Below, one piece after another: positions 11,018 through 23,846 of a DNA stretch of 64,000 nt. The stretch comes from Tigriopus japonicus (lineage: Eukaryota > Arthropoda > Copepoda > Harpacticoida > Harpacticidae). The translations under genes were made by a program, and so were the position numbers. The notes under the pieces are model-generated. The model was not told the DNA's origin. It saw only the letters and a list, made by a program, of their open reading frames with translations, and did no database searches. The stretch's first letter is position 1. Each line of letters begins with the position of its first letter. Location of the stretch: assembly GCA_010645155.1 (NCBI GenBank), contig CM021323.1, positions 9,177,636 through 9,241,635 of the forward strand, given 5' to 3'.

Positions 11018-13830
11018 ATGTCGCCTTCCAGACCAATGTGGAAGGGACGACAAGGTCGCCCTATTATGGTTTTGCTTGTAAGTATATTTAATCATTTGAA
11101 TTCTAGTAGTGTATCATCATGATTCAAACGAAGGTTGCATAACATGTTATGCACAATCAAAATGTTCTTTGCCAATTTTCCCCCTTTGATCTAACGAGTG
11201 AACAAAGAATACTTTGGAAACTTTCGTCAAAGGAAAGAGGTGTCGAAAGTCCGCCTGTTGTTGCTGAGGATAGATAAATGATGGCCATCTCGCAGAAAAC
11301 TTGTATGCTTTTTGAATGGGAGGACGGTCTGTGATTGCCGTAAAGGCATTTCGCAACAGTTCCCCTTTGCTAATCTGTCATTAAATTGCCATTACTTCGT
11401 ACAATATACCGTCCGTTCAAGATAAAACACACGATGAACTCGAGAGTGCTACGTGAAACAGAACGTTCACCACACAAATTGATTCAATTGAAAAAAAATA
11501 CAGTAAAAGAAAAAAAAGTCCACTAAGATAGGAGCGATGCGAACACTTTGAAGAAGTAAAGCAGGCTTTACATCAGTCTTAGCTTTGAACTTTTTAAAAT
11601 GATCTTTCAGGTTTCTGTCGCAAGTTTACTGGTTGAAGGCTCGGGATTCTCCATCTTTGGTCAATCACTTCCAGAGAGCGACAAATTCATCTCCGACTTT
11701 AAGATTGGACATCCAGGACCGCACTTAACAAATGATGGAATTGAGAAGGCCTTGGAGAGAGAAAATAGCCAAGAAAACAATCGACGAAGTGATGTGGGAT
11801 TCGATGGATTCTCAGGCTTTCCACCGAGTCCTTTTACGGCCGAAGAACCTTTTGCTCAAAGACGAGACAGCCAAGAGGGCGGGAATTATCAACGGTCCTC
11901 ATTTGGACCCCCTCCATCACGTGGCGTAAGTGCTGAGAACCCAGGATCGCAACAACAAAGGCCTTCATTGGGACCAAGTGAGGGCAGGTCATCACCATCT
12001 CACAGACAATCGTATAGAGACCAAGGTAGCCCAGCCCAAAGTGGAACACCCCCACAAGACGAAGCGGTGAGATATGCTCTTTTGAACGCTGGAATGGGAC
12101 ACCAAGGGAATTATCAACAAGCTCCAACTGAGCCAGAACACAGCGATTATTCTTCGCAAGAGGCAGCCTATGTTCCAGAATCGGGCTATGCTCCGGAAAC
12201 AGAAACAGCTTATGCTCCAGAATCAGCCTATGCTTCAGAAGAGTCCAAGGTCGAGGATTCTGGCGAACAATACGGCAATTCTTCACTCAAATCCAAGTTT
12301 AGTATCACTGTAGATGGAGTAACGCCTTTTGGTCAAGAAGACAACTCGGAGATTCTCTATGACGCCAACGGTCAACCCGAAGAGGTCGTCGTTTACTTGG
12401 ATTCCGAGGGCAAAGCCACAGCCAAGCCCAAGGATTTGGAAGGAAGTTCTGGCTACTGTTGCTATCGACATCAAGGTAGTTATAGCAAGGACAAAGATCA
12501 TAAGGGCTACAGTGACCACAAAGGATACGGCGATGACCACCATAGCGGTTATGATGATCATGGTTATGGCCACGAAGCCAAGAGCTATGGTCACGACGAT
12601 CACTCTGGATATGGACATGACGATCACAGTTCTTCGGGTTATGGGCATGGAGGGGGTCACAGTGGTCATGGCGGCCATGGAGGATACGGCAAGTATCATG
12701 TTCCATCAAAAAAGCCCGGTCCGTATGGTTATGGGAAGCCCAACTTCAAGTGTGAGTACGCCAAAGAGACACTTTACGTGACCAAGACCGTTTACAAGGT
12801 CAACAAGAAATGTTTCAAGGTGTTCAAGACGGACTGCAAACACGTGTACGACGACGGCAAAGGCATTGGATACAAGAAAGAGTGCTCAGAGTTCTCGGAG
12901 ACCAAGTGTCGGACAGTTTACGACACCAATTTCAAGACCAAATGCTACCCGACCTACAAGAAGGTTTGCGATCAAACGTACACCACCAAAGTGGACTGGA
13001 GCTACAAAGAGCAATGTACCACGAGTTACGATAAGGAATGCAGTGGCTATGGATATCACAAGCATTGTCACGAGGTCCCCAGGGAGAAGTGCAAGCAAGT
13101 GCCCATCAAGATCGAGAAGAAAGTCCCCAAGACTATTTGTGCCAAGAAACCGGACAAGAAGTGCAAGGACATTCCCTTCTTCGTACCTCGAAAAGAATGC
13201 AAGCACTTCCCCAAGACGGTGTGTGTTCAAGACCCCATCAATGTGAAAAAATCCATTCCCAAGAAGAAATGCTTCCCCGTGCCCATCGAGAAGTGCATCA
13301 AGATCCCCAAAGAGGTTCTCAAGCATATCCCCAAAACGGTCAAGAAGAAGATCTGTGTCAGTACGAAGGTTCATCACGACGGTGGTTATGGGCATGATGA
13401 CCACGGTCACAGCGGAGGCGGTTACGGCCACGACGATCACGGCCACAGTGGAGGTGGCCATAGCGGGGGTGGGCACAGTGGTGGAGGTCATAGTGGTGGG
13501 GGCTACGGCCACGATGATCATCATGGACATGGTGGAGACGGATATCAACACTCCGATGTGTCAGCGATCATCGATGATGGGTACGTGGACGAAAAGGTTG
13601 AGGAACACCATGGCATTGGCTATCAAGATTCCAGTCATGAACACTACCGAACGGCGAAACCACAAACCAGTAAAAACTACGGTATTCGAGGCAGTGCCAG
13701 TGAATCCCAAGATCCCGCCAAAAAGTTGAAGGAGGTGGCGAAATCCGAAGTCAAGAACAAGTTCGAAGCATTCTCCGGAGGTTTCGATTTCCCTTCTTTT
13801 GCATCGTTTCAGAAGAGGCGCCGAAAGTGA
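11018..13830 (+). CDS. Secreted His/Gly-repeat and Cys/Lys-rich matrix-like protein, 759 aa
   Basis: Exon 1 (11018-11077) encodes 20 residues ending RPIMVLL and joins in phase 0 to exon 2 (11611-13830), which continues VSVASLLVEGSG, giving a convincing signal peptide. After a Ser/Pro/Gln-rich disordered part come YAPES-type repeats (about residues 195-235), a His/Asp/Gly/Tyr region with HDDHSGYGHDDH-type repeats (about 310-395), a roughly 200-residue region rich in regularly spaced cysteines and lysines (about 401-604, with recurring KxC, VPxxxC and PKKxC patterns), and a second His/Gly tract (HSGGGHSGGG). Secretion, paired cysteines and His repeats suggest an extracellular, cuticular or adhesive protein that may bind metal. 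I do not recognise a named family. The high-GC exon produces long shadow frames on both strands. Confidence 0.82.
13376..13536 (+). repeat. Short-period repeats encoding His/Gly tract
   Basis: Imperfect 12-bp units (encoding HSGG or GGHS) and longer units encoding GGYGHDDHGHS alternate in this stretch of the matrix-like gene. Such coding minisatellites tend to vary in length between alleles. Confidence 0.65.
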
Positions 13831-14201
13831 ACCAGTTGAATGAATCAATTGGAATTGGGGTGGTTTGGTGATGGTTTCAAGATCCACTCACCCTATGTTC
13901 AAGCAGGATTTGGGTCGGTGCAATGACGAAGCCATATTTGTCCATATCCCCAAGGATCACCAGTATTAAGCTCCAGCTTGCTTTAAGTGTGATTGGTGCC
14001 ATAACTTTATGAGAACGTTTTATTTCTCACGTCAACCACGTTAATCGTCAGTATTATTACAGTATTTGCATCGTCCTCAATTTTCATCTGCATTGTGTAC
14101 TTCTCTCTTAGTCTAGCTAAAAACTCTGGCAGTTTTGAGCGGACTTTTTCTTAAGCATCAGCTAGAAGAATTCTACCAATAATCTGTCCATTTCATTACG
14201 A

Positions 14202-14207
14202 AATAAA
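14202..14207 (+). terminator. Polyadenylation signal, probably of the matrix-like gene
   Basis: AATAAA on the plus strand about 370 bp after the TGA at 13828-13830, with no closer canonical hexamer noticed. Confidence 0.45.
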
Positions 14208-14473
14208 ACTCTTCCAAAATTCAAAGTTGAAGCACTTCAGTACTCGTATTAGACGATCTAATATATTTTTCTTTCCCAATTATCATCTCATCACAATGAG
14301 AATTTCGAATTTTGCAGACTGTTAATGGTAGCACGTGTTTTGGCGTCTGCAATGGAATATTTTATAGCAAGAAATAGGATATATCTGTGTAAACTTAACT
14401 CGTTGAAGCTAGCATTGATCATCAATAATAGGTGAGTATGTGTGTCATTGTAATTTTGTTGCATTTTTATACT

Positions 14474-14900
14474 TCATTCTCGACGACTGGCGGGGGGGTT
14501 CAGATATCCGTCTGGATATCCATCGAGATGGTCACTGGGATAACCATGAAGATAACCGTTGGGGTAGCCATTGACTTGTCCATTAGGATAGCCATTAGGG
14601 TGTCCCATGAGATGTTGTCCGTTATGGCCGTTGAAAGGAGGTCTCATATAGCGAACCTGTTGGGGAACTATCCCCGGGTAAAGAAGATACGGGCGAGGGG
14701 GAATTCTTTGGGGAGGAAAACCTTGCACAAATCCGCTGCGATGGGAATGGAAGGGAGGTTGATAGGGTCCACGCGGACGAATACCAATCGACCCGCTTCC
14801 GGGGGTGAGAGACACGCAACAATTACTTCCAGTCGTCGCACAGGGGTGGTCCACTTCACCCACCGAGTTCCGGATCGATTGGGCGGCACCACGGGAGGGA
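14474..14900 (-). CDS. Possible terminal exon of a Pro/Gly/Tyr-rich secreted-type protein
   Basis: A minus-strand frame ends with TGA at 14474 and encodes Pro-rich sequence (GPYQPPFHSHRSG, PPQRIPPRPYLLYPG), a Cys pair (GSNCCVSL), then repeats around GYPNG, GYPSDHLDGYPDGY. The repeat texture resembles arthropod structural or glue proteins. The 5' boundary is uncertain: the frame runs upstream to a stop near 14957 without a good ATG, so a spliced upstream exon is required and I could not find it. The family is unknown. It may also be a decayed gene. Confidence 0.33.
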
Positions 14901-15757
14901 GATCTGGACGACGTGCTTGACGCAGATCCAGCAGAAAATCGATCACAGGGTCATGGCATCTGTTCCAAGGCACCCTTTACCCTAAGGTGGAAAACAGAGA
15001 TGTGAACAAATGCATGGTTCAAGTGCAAGCAACAATGCCAAATGCATTTCTTCCCATGGCTCGATGACCTTGAATGAAGCGTCAATTTCATCCATCAATG
15101 TTTTTTAGAACAACACTTGCCGAGGGTCAACTGCAAGGTGAATCTACACTTTTACTTCTCAGGGCCAAAATGGACTGACTACGTTAACGTCAGAACTTTG
15201 AGGGGCGCGCGTAATGTTAAGAGCTTCACCATCTGATGGCATTGCAGTTTTTTAAGCGCCGAGAAGTAGTTAGTTAGTCGATCGAACTAATTGCCGGCAA
15301 AGGAGAGGGACGATTGATTGATTGAGTAAGCCAGTGTATTCTATATTTTAAGCTGATATTTCGCAGCTCCATTGGTCTCAGAAAGAAGAAAAAGTTTCTC
15401 TGCACGCATTTAGACGATTGACTATTGAGTTTGGGCTCATTTCCAAGGTGATGAAGGTTCTGCTTTGGATGGATCATGTTTAAAGATACAAATATTGATT
15501 GAGGCGATCAATTCACTCGATTTTTACTCATGAGTCCTGAGCGAAGGTGACAAATGTCAATAGCACGTCATAAATAGATTTTGAAATGTCGCAGCTAAAG
15601 AGTGTCTTGAGAAATGACCTCGATCACGAAAATGCACAAGAACCCAACCACAAGTTAAACCACCATCTCAAGTACACACGAGTCGGTAATTCAGCCAAGA
15701 TCGTAAACCAACCATCAATCCAATGGATTAATGTAGATGAAGAAAAATAAAACTTAC

Positions 15758-18586
15758 TTCTCAGCCAATGTGGCGTCATCGGATTCAAAAAGTTGCTGGA
15801 GAATCTTGTCCACGCCCATCTGCTTGAGGCGTTGTTGACGCTCGGTGGCTCCACGTTCCTTGGCCCAGATTAGATTTTGAATGCAGAAAACCGCTGCCGT
15901 TCGAAGTCGTGTCGAATGGTGAGTCATATAGCTGATCACTTTTTTCAACACGTCTTCATTGGACATAATGAAATCTTTGGCCGCATCCCCATCAGCAATG
16001 TGACCGAGGATGCAGAGCGCCTGCTCTTTGACTTCAGGTATCCGGTCACTTTCCAAGATCAATACAACAGCCTTATGAGAAAAGTTGACATTTTTACATT
16101 AAGTTCTCACTTCCAGCAATGGAAAACACAGCCTTTTGACAATTTTGAGAAATTCAGAAACCATAACAAAAATAAAGATGTAAAAACCTTAATCCGTTTG
16201 AAATCAAACGAATGCCTCCTGAGGATTGACATATTCTGACAGATTAGTTTTTTTAAGCCATAAAGGGAAAGATTTGACGTAAGTTTAATGTATCAAATGG
16301 TAGATGAAGAAATGGTATATTGACATGAAGAAGAAAAAGGTCGGGAAATTGCGAATATGAATTTTGTTCCGACATTTTCAGAACTTCTTCAGGAACCATT
16401 CCTATTGACACATCGCCAATTACATTGGTTTCATTCTACTTCTTTTTTTCGCTCAAGAACTTTCTCATCGTTGCCTTACCTGCATTATTTGTTTGCCGTA
16501 ATCATCCATGCCCATGATGTTATCAATGTGATTCTTATTGGAGAGTATATTTCGAAGCAATCCTAGGGTCTTCATCACCACATTCACGTCTTGATCTGCC
16601 AAAAGTCGAAACACTTGGTCGGATTCCAAAGACTTGATAATCTGAACCTTGATCATTTGGTCCGCTTGGAATGACAAGTTCTGCATGAGAAAAAAATACA
16701 TTCATGTCACATGGAAACAATCCAATCTTATTACTTCGAGGTCAAACATACCATGAGAGCCCAGACGCCATTGAGACGTAGAGCAGGTTCAAACTTGTGG
16801 GTAAGTTGACAAAGTAACGATATGGCTCCAGATTCGAGAATGGGCTCTTTCGAGGGTGAAAACTCGAGGAGTAGATTGCACAGAGTAGAAGAGGCCACAA
16901 TAAGCATTTCCACGGTTGACGTGGGCAAACTCAGGATGTTCATGAGTGGTCTCCAAACCGGGTGATCTTGGAAAGTAGTTCTTAAAAGTTGGACTGAGCG
17001 CGACAACGAATGCAAACATCCAATAGCCGCCATTTGAAGGCCCAGATTTGAGTCCTCTAAGCACTCTAACAGACAAGGAAGAAGATGCTCAGTGTCAATT
17101 ATGCGTTTTCGGATTTCCTCGTCATTGGCTCCAAGGGCGGCGTACACTCGGAACGCGGACTTTTTCATATCTCGACTGAGATTGGTCGTCTGGTCCACTT
17201 TCTGCTTGATTTGTGCCATGTGATAGCGGTTCATGCTCAGCTGTTGGTGTGAAGACGAATCGGCACTGATGTTTCTCAGGGATCGTTTGTCTTCTAACGA
17301 AAGATCCATGGTTAGAAAGCTAGCCATGCTCGAAATTAGGTGGTTGGAGATGGCAGCAATCCTTTGAAGCTCCGCACTGATTTCAATCAAGTAAGCCAAA
17401 GTATCAGCCGCCAGGATTCGATGTTCCAAACTGGCTTCTTTCTTGGTCATTCGGACCTGACATGAAATCAATAGAAGGAGATTGAAAGGGGTTCTTAGCA
17501 AATGTCATGGAAAAGTTCTTACCACACACGGGAGAGCTTTGAAAGTAATTCGCTTGTCATTTTCGTCCAAGACCCCACAACGGTACAAGTAAGTAATGCA
17601 CTTCGAGGCCTCAAGTTGGAGGTCGATCTTGCGATGTCTGTCCATGAAGCTCTCGATTCGCTCAATCATAGTTTGATTGTCTCCCGACGTGTCACTGACA
17701 AGTTTAGCTGCGTTTTCGTTGCAAAACATGAGAATTGCGAGGCATTGGAGCCCGGGCAACTGGACCGACCTGTGGGGTGAGCCCAATAGCTGGAAAAGAC
17801 TCGGGACGAGTCCATGCTGACAAAGGAAATCTTGATGCTCACGGGTCTGAAAGAGTGTGCTTATGTCAATGGAAATTGATAATAGATTCTCGCCGATCAG
17901 ACATACCTTGCAAGCACTGGTGAGGATGGTAGCTACGGAAATCTGATTGTTTACGGAGGTAGGCATGAGTCCGATCAGATGGGGAATGATACTCGGATCA
18001 GAGTATAAGGTCTCCTCACTTCGCGCATTGGCACACTGAAATATTGACCTCAAGCAGCTCAAGCTCGCTTCAATCAACTTTGGATCTGTGTCCACAACGG
18101 CTATAACGAAGTGAGAAAAAGATCATTTAATGAAGGGTTCATGCCGATTTGAACCCAAAAATACTTACAATTGAGTAAAACAGGTACTGCCCCATGATCA
18201 ATCAGGGCTTTGACGTGGAAGTCTAAACCTTTGGCCAACGAGCCCAAAGTATGTGTCACGGCAATCTATGAAAAAGACAAAACTCTGCCACTAACCTCAC
18301 GACTTTAGAAATCGGAAATGCAACTACGAACCTTGAATTCATTGGAAAATTTGGGTTCAATCATGATCTGCAGTAATCGCGTGACCAGACCCTGTTCGAT
18401 CACCAAATGTTTCTGACGATTGCTTCCGATGAGGCGGCTCCGCAATTGGAGCACGGCTGGTAGACACACCTCTTCCTCCGAAGACTCGATGTCTTCCACC
18501 AAAGTGGGCGACAAAGGAGACATGGGAGCGGATATCGGTGCGGGTGAGGGTGTGGCCGTGAGATAGCCCAAGGGCGACTCGACATC
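15758..18586 (-). CDS. ARMC8: Armadillo repeat-containing protein 8 (GID/CTLH ubiquitin ligase subunit)
   Basis: Seven coding exons can be placed on the minus strand: 18586-18332, 18265-18169, 18100-17907, 17846-17523, 17456-16752, 16680-16480 and 16071-15758, about 697 residues in total. Helical armadillo repeats run throughout. Hallmark stretches include [24 protein letters not shown] [39 protein letters not shown] and [15 protein letters not shown], which match the ARMC8/Gid5 family. The protein is a scaffold of the CTLH/GID E3 ligase that helps recruit substrates. The initiating exon and the last few codons (an exon below 15700) are not resolved. A Ser/Glu-rich stretch ([11 protein letters not shown]) sits near the N terminus. 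The intron 17847-17906 is 60 bp, a multiple of three, and open in frame. Confidence 0.9.
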
Positions 18587-19440
18587 CTAGAAATGCCAAA
18601 GGATCAAGAGTGACAATAAAATTCAAGACAAGAAGACAAAAATCGCATTAAGGGTTTTTGAAGGGGGATATACGAGTCAGCGACTTACGACGATCCAAGC
18701 AATGATGGCGTATCGCGTTTTTCATTTGCCAATTTGACGCCATAAACTAATGAATGCATTATTTTAAAGTGATCGAAATTGAAGTATTTTTGGATCTGAC
18801 TGGAAACCACTATATAGGGTCTAAATGGGTGTCATATCTTTTGAAAGCGTGACAACCGACACCTAAAAAGTATTGCAAAAGTTTTCTCTTACTCTAAAGT
18901 CTCCTAGAGGACAGAAGGAGCCATTACAAATGGCTTAATCAAAAGCTTAAAATTGTCATTTTTTTCCAAACACCCCCCTCATCAACTCTACTCTGCCTAT
19001 CGAATCAGGTTCGCGCGGGAAAAATATCTGGGAAGTATTGTGAAAAATGGGAGGACGTAATGGGACGGTCATCGTACCATTTGCTGTTGAGTCGGCTGAG
19101 AGGGCGGGGCGGGGCTGGAATCGATCCGGCGCGACTCACGAGTCGGCGATGAATTCGAATCGGAGGCCTCCTGCGGCCTCACCGTCACCACCATCGGACA
19201 GAGAGACAGTAGGAAAGAGAGCCAAGACAATCCGCGATGGACCTCAACGGGCGGGCCTTGACACGGCTTGAGGTCAATGGAAGCCGTAAGCGAGATGAGC
19301 GGGCGTGTCGACGGGCAGTCCGTCCGAGGGAGAGGCGGATTGAGGCGGTGCTCGCGGCGGTGGATACGCTGGAGGGCACGAAGAAGGATGATGATGAGAT
19401 GATGAGGGGGTGCACTCGCCGAGAAAATGTGACTGACTTG

Positions 19441-19469
19441 CACACGCACGCACACACACACACACACAC
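19441..19469. repeat. CA dinucleotide microsatellite
   Basis: A short run of alternating CA with CG interruptions at its left end. Confidence 0.85.
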
Positions 19470-20704
19470 GGATCAACTCAACAACGCAAGGATGACGCTC
19501 AGGGCGACCAAGTTTACCGCAGACAAAGAATTCCGGCGAATAAGAAGAAAGGTCAAGAGGGGCGTAAAACGACCCTAATGAAATTAAAGAGTATCAAAAT
19601 ATATCATTTTTGCCTAATCAGATTGGCAACTAGATCTCGGAAGGGTTGTTTGAGAGCTGTCAATTTTCTTCATGTGGTTCATTGAGGGATTTTCATCACG
19701 CTGAAAATGGACGGAAGCTGAGCGTTTGGTTTGGCTCCGACTCGATCCTCGAGTTCACCGAAAACCGAGAAGGAAGAAGAGGAAGACACTAGCTGGAATC
19801 CAGTTGTAGACGACAGGGCGCGAACTGGCCGGCGTCTAGATGAACTGGAACGGCGATTTCAGAGGGGTTGCGTGATTTTCAAATCAAAAGCTACCTCGCC
19901 ATTTTAAGCATCGATTCCGTAGTCGGTTTGTAATTTTTATAAACACGGATGCCCGTTGGCCTTTGATGGGGGAGAAGAAACTTTGGGTCTATTTTGTAGC
20001 TTTGGTTACGTCTCGGTTTCAAATCAGCGCTATTTGACGTCAGCAATTTTTTATCTTAAAATGCTTATCATATGGCGGCGCCATGGATATGAAGTCGCTC
20101 TTACTTCAATGTGTATTTTATTTCTTCTTTTTAAGTGATTCAATCTGACTTTATCAGTGATCAAGGATAACAGGATCACTTTTACAAAACTTTCATGTTC
20201 TAATGAATTCATTGTAAATTAGATGGAACACATTTAGAGATTACGAAAACTCACACAATTAGAGCCCAGCGCACAATCGGTAACAATCATAGCTTCAAGC
20301 TAAAGCTGTGAAATTTATTCGATTTCGCAAGAGTTTATTAAGAATGTATGATTTATGAAAACTGGATACAATTCCTTTGAAAAACAAGCTTTTTTATATT
20401 AAAAATTTCCTAGCCACGAATGCAATTCTGCATCTTAATTTTATTCCCGTTCACTGAGGTCCCGTTTAAATTTCGACTCTTGTTCGCAATTCAGACAAAC
20501 ATAGTAGTAAGTATAAACACCAAGCCAAACAAAAGTAGTGGTCTTCTACTATGAATACATCTGGTGGAGTGGTGGTACAAGGCGAATCCCCATTTACCCT
20601 ATGCTCACATAACTTTTGGAAAATGCGCTTGAGTAAAATTGGACTCAGGTTTGAATAGTTTAGCCTTAGCCCCGATTGGTTTTCAAGGAACCCTCAAGCA
20701 AAAC

Positions 20705-20727
20705 CAGCGGTTCTTAAACTGGAGGCC
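20705..20727 (+). mobile_element. Possible terminus of a Charlie-like hAT element
   Basis: CAGCGGTTCTTAAACTGG followed by a G-rich stretch strongly resembles the terminal repeat shared by many Charlie-type hAT transposons. The matching opposite end and a target duplication were not found, so this is at best a fragment. Confidence 0.35.
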
Positions 20728-21949
20728 AGGGGGGCCCTGAGATTCCCCAAGGGCGCCCTGAAGGAATTTTTGAAAATTTGCCGAAAAGGATGAACTTGTC
20801 CACGGATCTGTGACTTGTCAAAATAAAATGGTCATAAATCATTTTGAATTTTGATACCAATCAGCCCTTCTTAACTGTGCTCCAAAACAATTTTAGTATT
20901 TTTTAAATTCATAAAACCTATAGTTAAAGTGCCTTATGCCCCAAGACGAAGTTTGTTAGATGTCACTAACAAAAGTTGCTTTATGAACTCGAATTTTTAG
21001 TTTAGGTATTGGATTACACAGGGACCCCTACTATTAAATACGTTATCCATGGATTACAGTAATAATCTTGCTGAAATTTCAGAATTTTATGGCGAAAAAT
21101 AGCATGCATTTGCATTGCAATATCTCAGTTTCTACGTTTTAATTGGGGGGAAGACTTTTGTACACGGTTGTGGAAGCCTAGGGTCACTTTCAAAATACGG
21201 TTTAGGCCCCCTTCGTACTTTGGAAATTCGACCAAGTTGCGTTTTTTGTTGCGAAAGTCCTACATTTTATCATTGACCACTCCCCAGGTAGTCATTGTAA
21301 GTTGTAACAAGTGAAGAATGATCATCCAGACCCTTATCTCCTTTAAAGTTTTACTCTTTCTCTAAACCAAATGTTTGCATTGCAATCCTGGTGTTGGACC
21401 ACTCGCGTCATGCAGTGGAGAAAAATAGAAAGTTCATCCTACTTCCTTCCTATCTGTGGCATGTGTTCCGTTCCGTCATGCCCGGTTCCACGTGCGCCCT
21501 CCTTCTCCCTGGCTTACTCCCTTACTTAATTCCGGCCTCCGTTCGTTCTCAATAGCACCCAGTAGTAACCCAAGTAGGTAGGTTGGGATGTGTCTTTGTG
21601 GCACCCAAAAGGTCACCTCTATTCAGACTTTCCTAGTCTTGTCGGTCTCTCTCCCTCTCTCTCTCTCCTTGTAATAGAGAAAGAGACAGAGGAGCTCACC
21701 GGTTGGTTCATGAGCGGAACCCAGCTAAATGGAAAGCTCTCAATACTTTAGCCCACTTTTCCGGCAATTGTCAGTTGAATCAACACACTGAGAAGAGTTT
21801 GGAACAACGTGGTGATCCAATATCATTGACTATCAACTCGAGATTTCACATCGGTGTGATCTCATATTTCTGAAACTCTTGGTGCCCAGCAGAAATTTGA
21901 TCCACGTGAAAGCCAACTGTTTGGCCTAGTCCCTGACGACGACAACGTT

Positions 21950-22049
21950 GTTTTTCCAACGAGGGCATTTTATTGACGAAACAACTCTCTGGAAGCTCGA
22001 TTCCAAAGTAGTCGACGATCCACCACCATCATCCAGCGTTTGGCCTCTC
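21950..22049 (+). other. Probable 5' untranslated exon of GMP reductase
   Basis: A GTAAGC donor at 22050 follows GGCCTCTC, and a TTTTTCAG acceptor at 22276-22283 lies 7 bp before the ATG of the GMP reductase gene. Together they suggest a non-coding first exon and a 234-bp leader intron. The 5' limit given is a guess. Confidence 0.4.
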
Positions 22050-22290
22050 GTAAGCAAATTCGAAGTTCTCCTTTCTGTCTCTCTTTCTCTCTCTCCAAAT
22101 CTTCGACTGCAGAGAGCAGTTAAACTGGAAACGTTGAGTTGAACTCAAGTTTAGAGAGCATCTGTGACACATCTCCCTATCTCGACATTCCCCCATTTCA
22201 TAGTGTTCTTGTAACAAGTTCTGACCACTTCACAATCTCCTCTCTAGAACATTGCATCAGTTCACTTAATCCCCATTTTTCAGCTCCACC

Positions 22291-23775
22291 ATGCCGGACG
22301 TAATCAACGATGTTAAGTTGGACTTCAAGGATGTCCTTTTGCGTCCCAAGCGAAGTGCCCTTAAAAGTCGGGCTGATGTAAGTTATTCACATCTGAATGT
22401 GCTTTCACGGCTTTCATCCTGAAGCAAATACTAATGAGCTCTTTGGTTTCGGTTACCAGGTTGACCTTAAGCGAAAGATGACTTTCCATCACTCAAAAAA
22501 GGTCCATGAAGGTGTTCCAATCATCGCCTCCAACATGGACACAGTTGGCACTTTCGAGATGGCCAAAGCTTTGGCTGCAGTACGTGACTTGGCTAATTGA
22601 TTAAATTGAAGAAAGGCTTCATTCCAAATGACTTTTGTTCCAGCATGGTTGCCACACCTGCATTCACAAGTACTATTCCTTGGAGGAGTGGCAGCAATTT
22701 GCCCGCGAATCCCCTGAGACCCTGCCCTACACTGCTTGCAGTTCCGGGACTGGAGCAGGAGACTATGAGCTCTTGACTCAAGTCCTCGAGGCCATCCCTG
22801 AAATCAACTTTGTTTGCTTAGATGTAGCCAACGGCTATTCAGAGCATTTTGTGGATTACGTGAGGAAAGTTCGAGCTGCTTTCCCCACGCATACCATCAT
22901 GGTGAGTGCCAGATACTGATGCACATCTGGTTGGTATCCTTTTTCAACAAGACAACGCACAGAACTTCACAGGAAATTGAGAGGAAGCGCTCAAATGGAC
23001 CTAATTCAATTTTGCCAGAAAACAAGTACACAAAAGAAACATCGACTTGAATTTCAGGCAGGCAATGTTGTCACGGGAGAAATGACCGAGGCTCTCATTT
23101 TTGCTGGAGCAGATATCGTCAAAGTTGGAATTGGCCCTGGATCTGTCTGCACGACCCGCAAGAAAACAGGAGTGGGATATCCTCAACTCTCAGCTGTCCT
23201 GGAGTGTGCGGACAGTGCCCATGGATTGAATGCACATATCATTTCTGTAGGACCGTCTTTAGGGTTTAAGAAAACGTGTGCTTTCCAAATTCATTTAACT
23301 TACCTCAATGTTTGTAGGATGGAGGGTGCACTTGCCCCGGTGATGTGGCAAAAGCCATCGGAGCTGGTGCCGATTTCGTTATGTTGGGTGGAATGTTAGC
23401 TGGTCATGATCAAGCTGGAGGAGAGATCATCGAAAAGGATGGAAAAAAGAAGAAGCTCTTCTATGGAATGTCTTCATCGACGGCCATGCTCAAGCACAAA
23501 GGAGGTGTAGCGGAATACAGGTGAACCGTTAAAGTACAAATTCCATTTTAGGTGATTTGAAAACTGACTTTCTCTTTCTTTGTGTCAGAGCTTCTGAGGG
23601 AAAGACCGTAGAAGTTCCTTATCGTGGGGATGTCAATGCCACAATGCTCGACGTCTTGGGTGGTCTGAGATCTGCCTGTACTTACGTTGGTGCTGGAAAA
23701 GTGAAAGAAATGCCGAAGAGAACCACTTTCATCCGAGTGACTCAACAATTGAACGAGGTCTTCAGTAACATTTGA
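22291..23775 (+). CDS. GMPR: GMP reductase
   Basis: Six coding exons, 22291-22377, 22460-22579, 22644-22901, 23058-23246, 23318-23520 and 23589-23775, give 347 aa, the usual length of animal GMP reductases. The enzyme converts GMP to IMP with NADPH in the cytosol and so balances purine pools. The sequence shows a TIM-barrel of the IMPDH/GMPR family: [13 protein letters not shown] at the N terminus, [17 protein letters not shown], the active-site loop [11 protein letters not shown] with its catalytic Cys, [18 protein letters not shown] and [13 protein letters not shown] phosphate-binding regions, LFYGMSS, and [10 protein letters not shown] near the end. The CBS domains of IMP dehydrogenase are absent, which separates it from that enzyme. 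ATG context is CCACCATG, close to the animal consensus. Confidence 0.96.
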
Positions 23776-23840
23776 ATTAAGAGAGGCGAAATTGAGCCAA
23801 TTCGTTTTACCCTATCCGACAAGGCAATTTGATTCGATCC

Positions 23841-23846
23841 AATAAA
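23841..23846 (+). terminator. Polyadenylation signal of GMP reductase
   Basis: AATAAA about 66 bp after the TGA stop, on the same strand. Confidence 0.7.

Larger units (their letters stand above)
18587..21900. other. Region upstream of ARMC8 and of GMP reductase
   Basis: About 3.3 kb. GC-rich sequence at about 19000-19420 probably holds the ARMC8 promoter and first exon. One candidate first exon on the minus strand begins MVVTVRPQEASDSN near 19190 and would join in phase 0 through a weak GTACGA donor, which is unproven. The rest has a CA microsatellite, a hAT-like terminus and CT-rich DNA at 21645-21670, and no other gene that I can support. Confidence 0.4.

Noticed and set aside
12283..13551. 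Several long minus-strand and alternate plus frames of 120-220 codons
   Set aside because: They lie opposite or within the His/Cys-rich exon, and their low-complexity composition reflects its biased codons.
18650..18750. ATGGCGTCAAATTGG exon with a GTAAGT donor as the ARMC8 start
   Set aside because: It ends in a phase that would put the next ARMC8 exon in the wrong frame.
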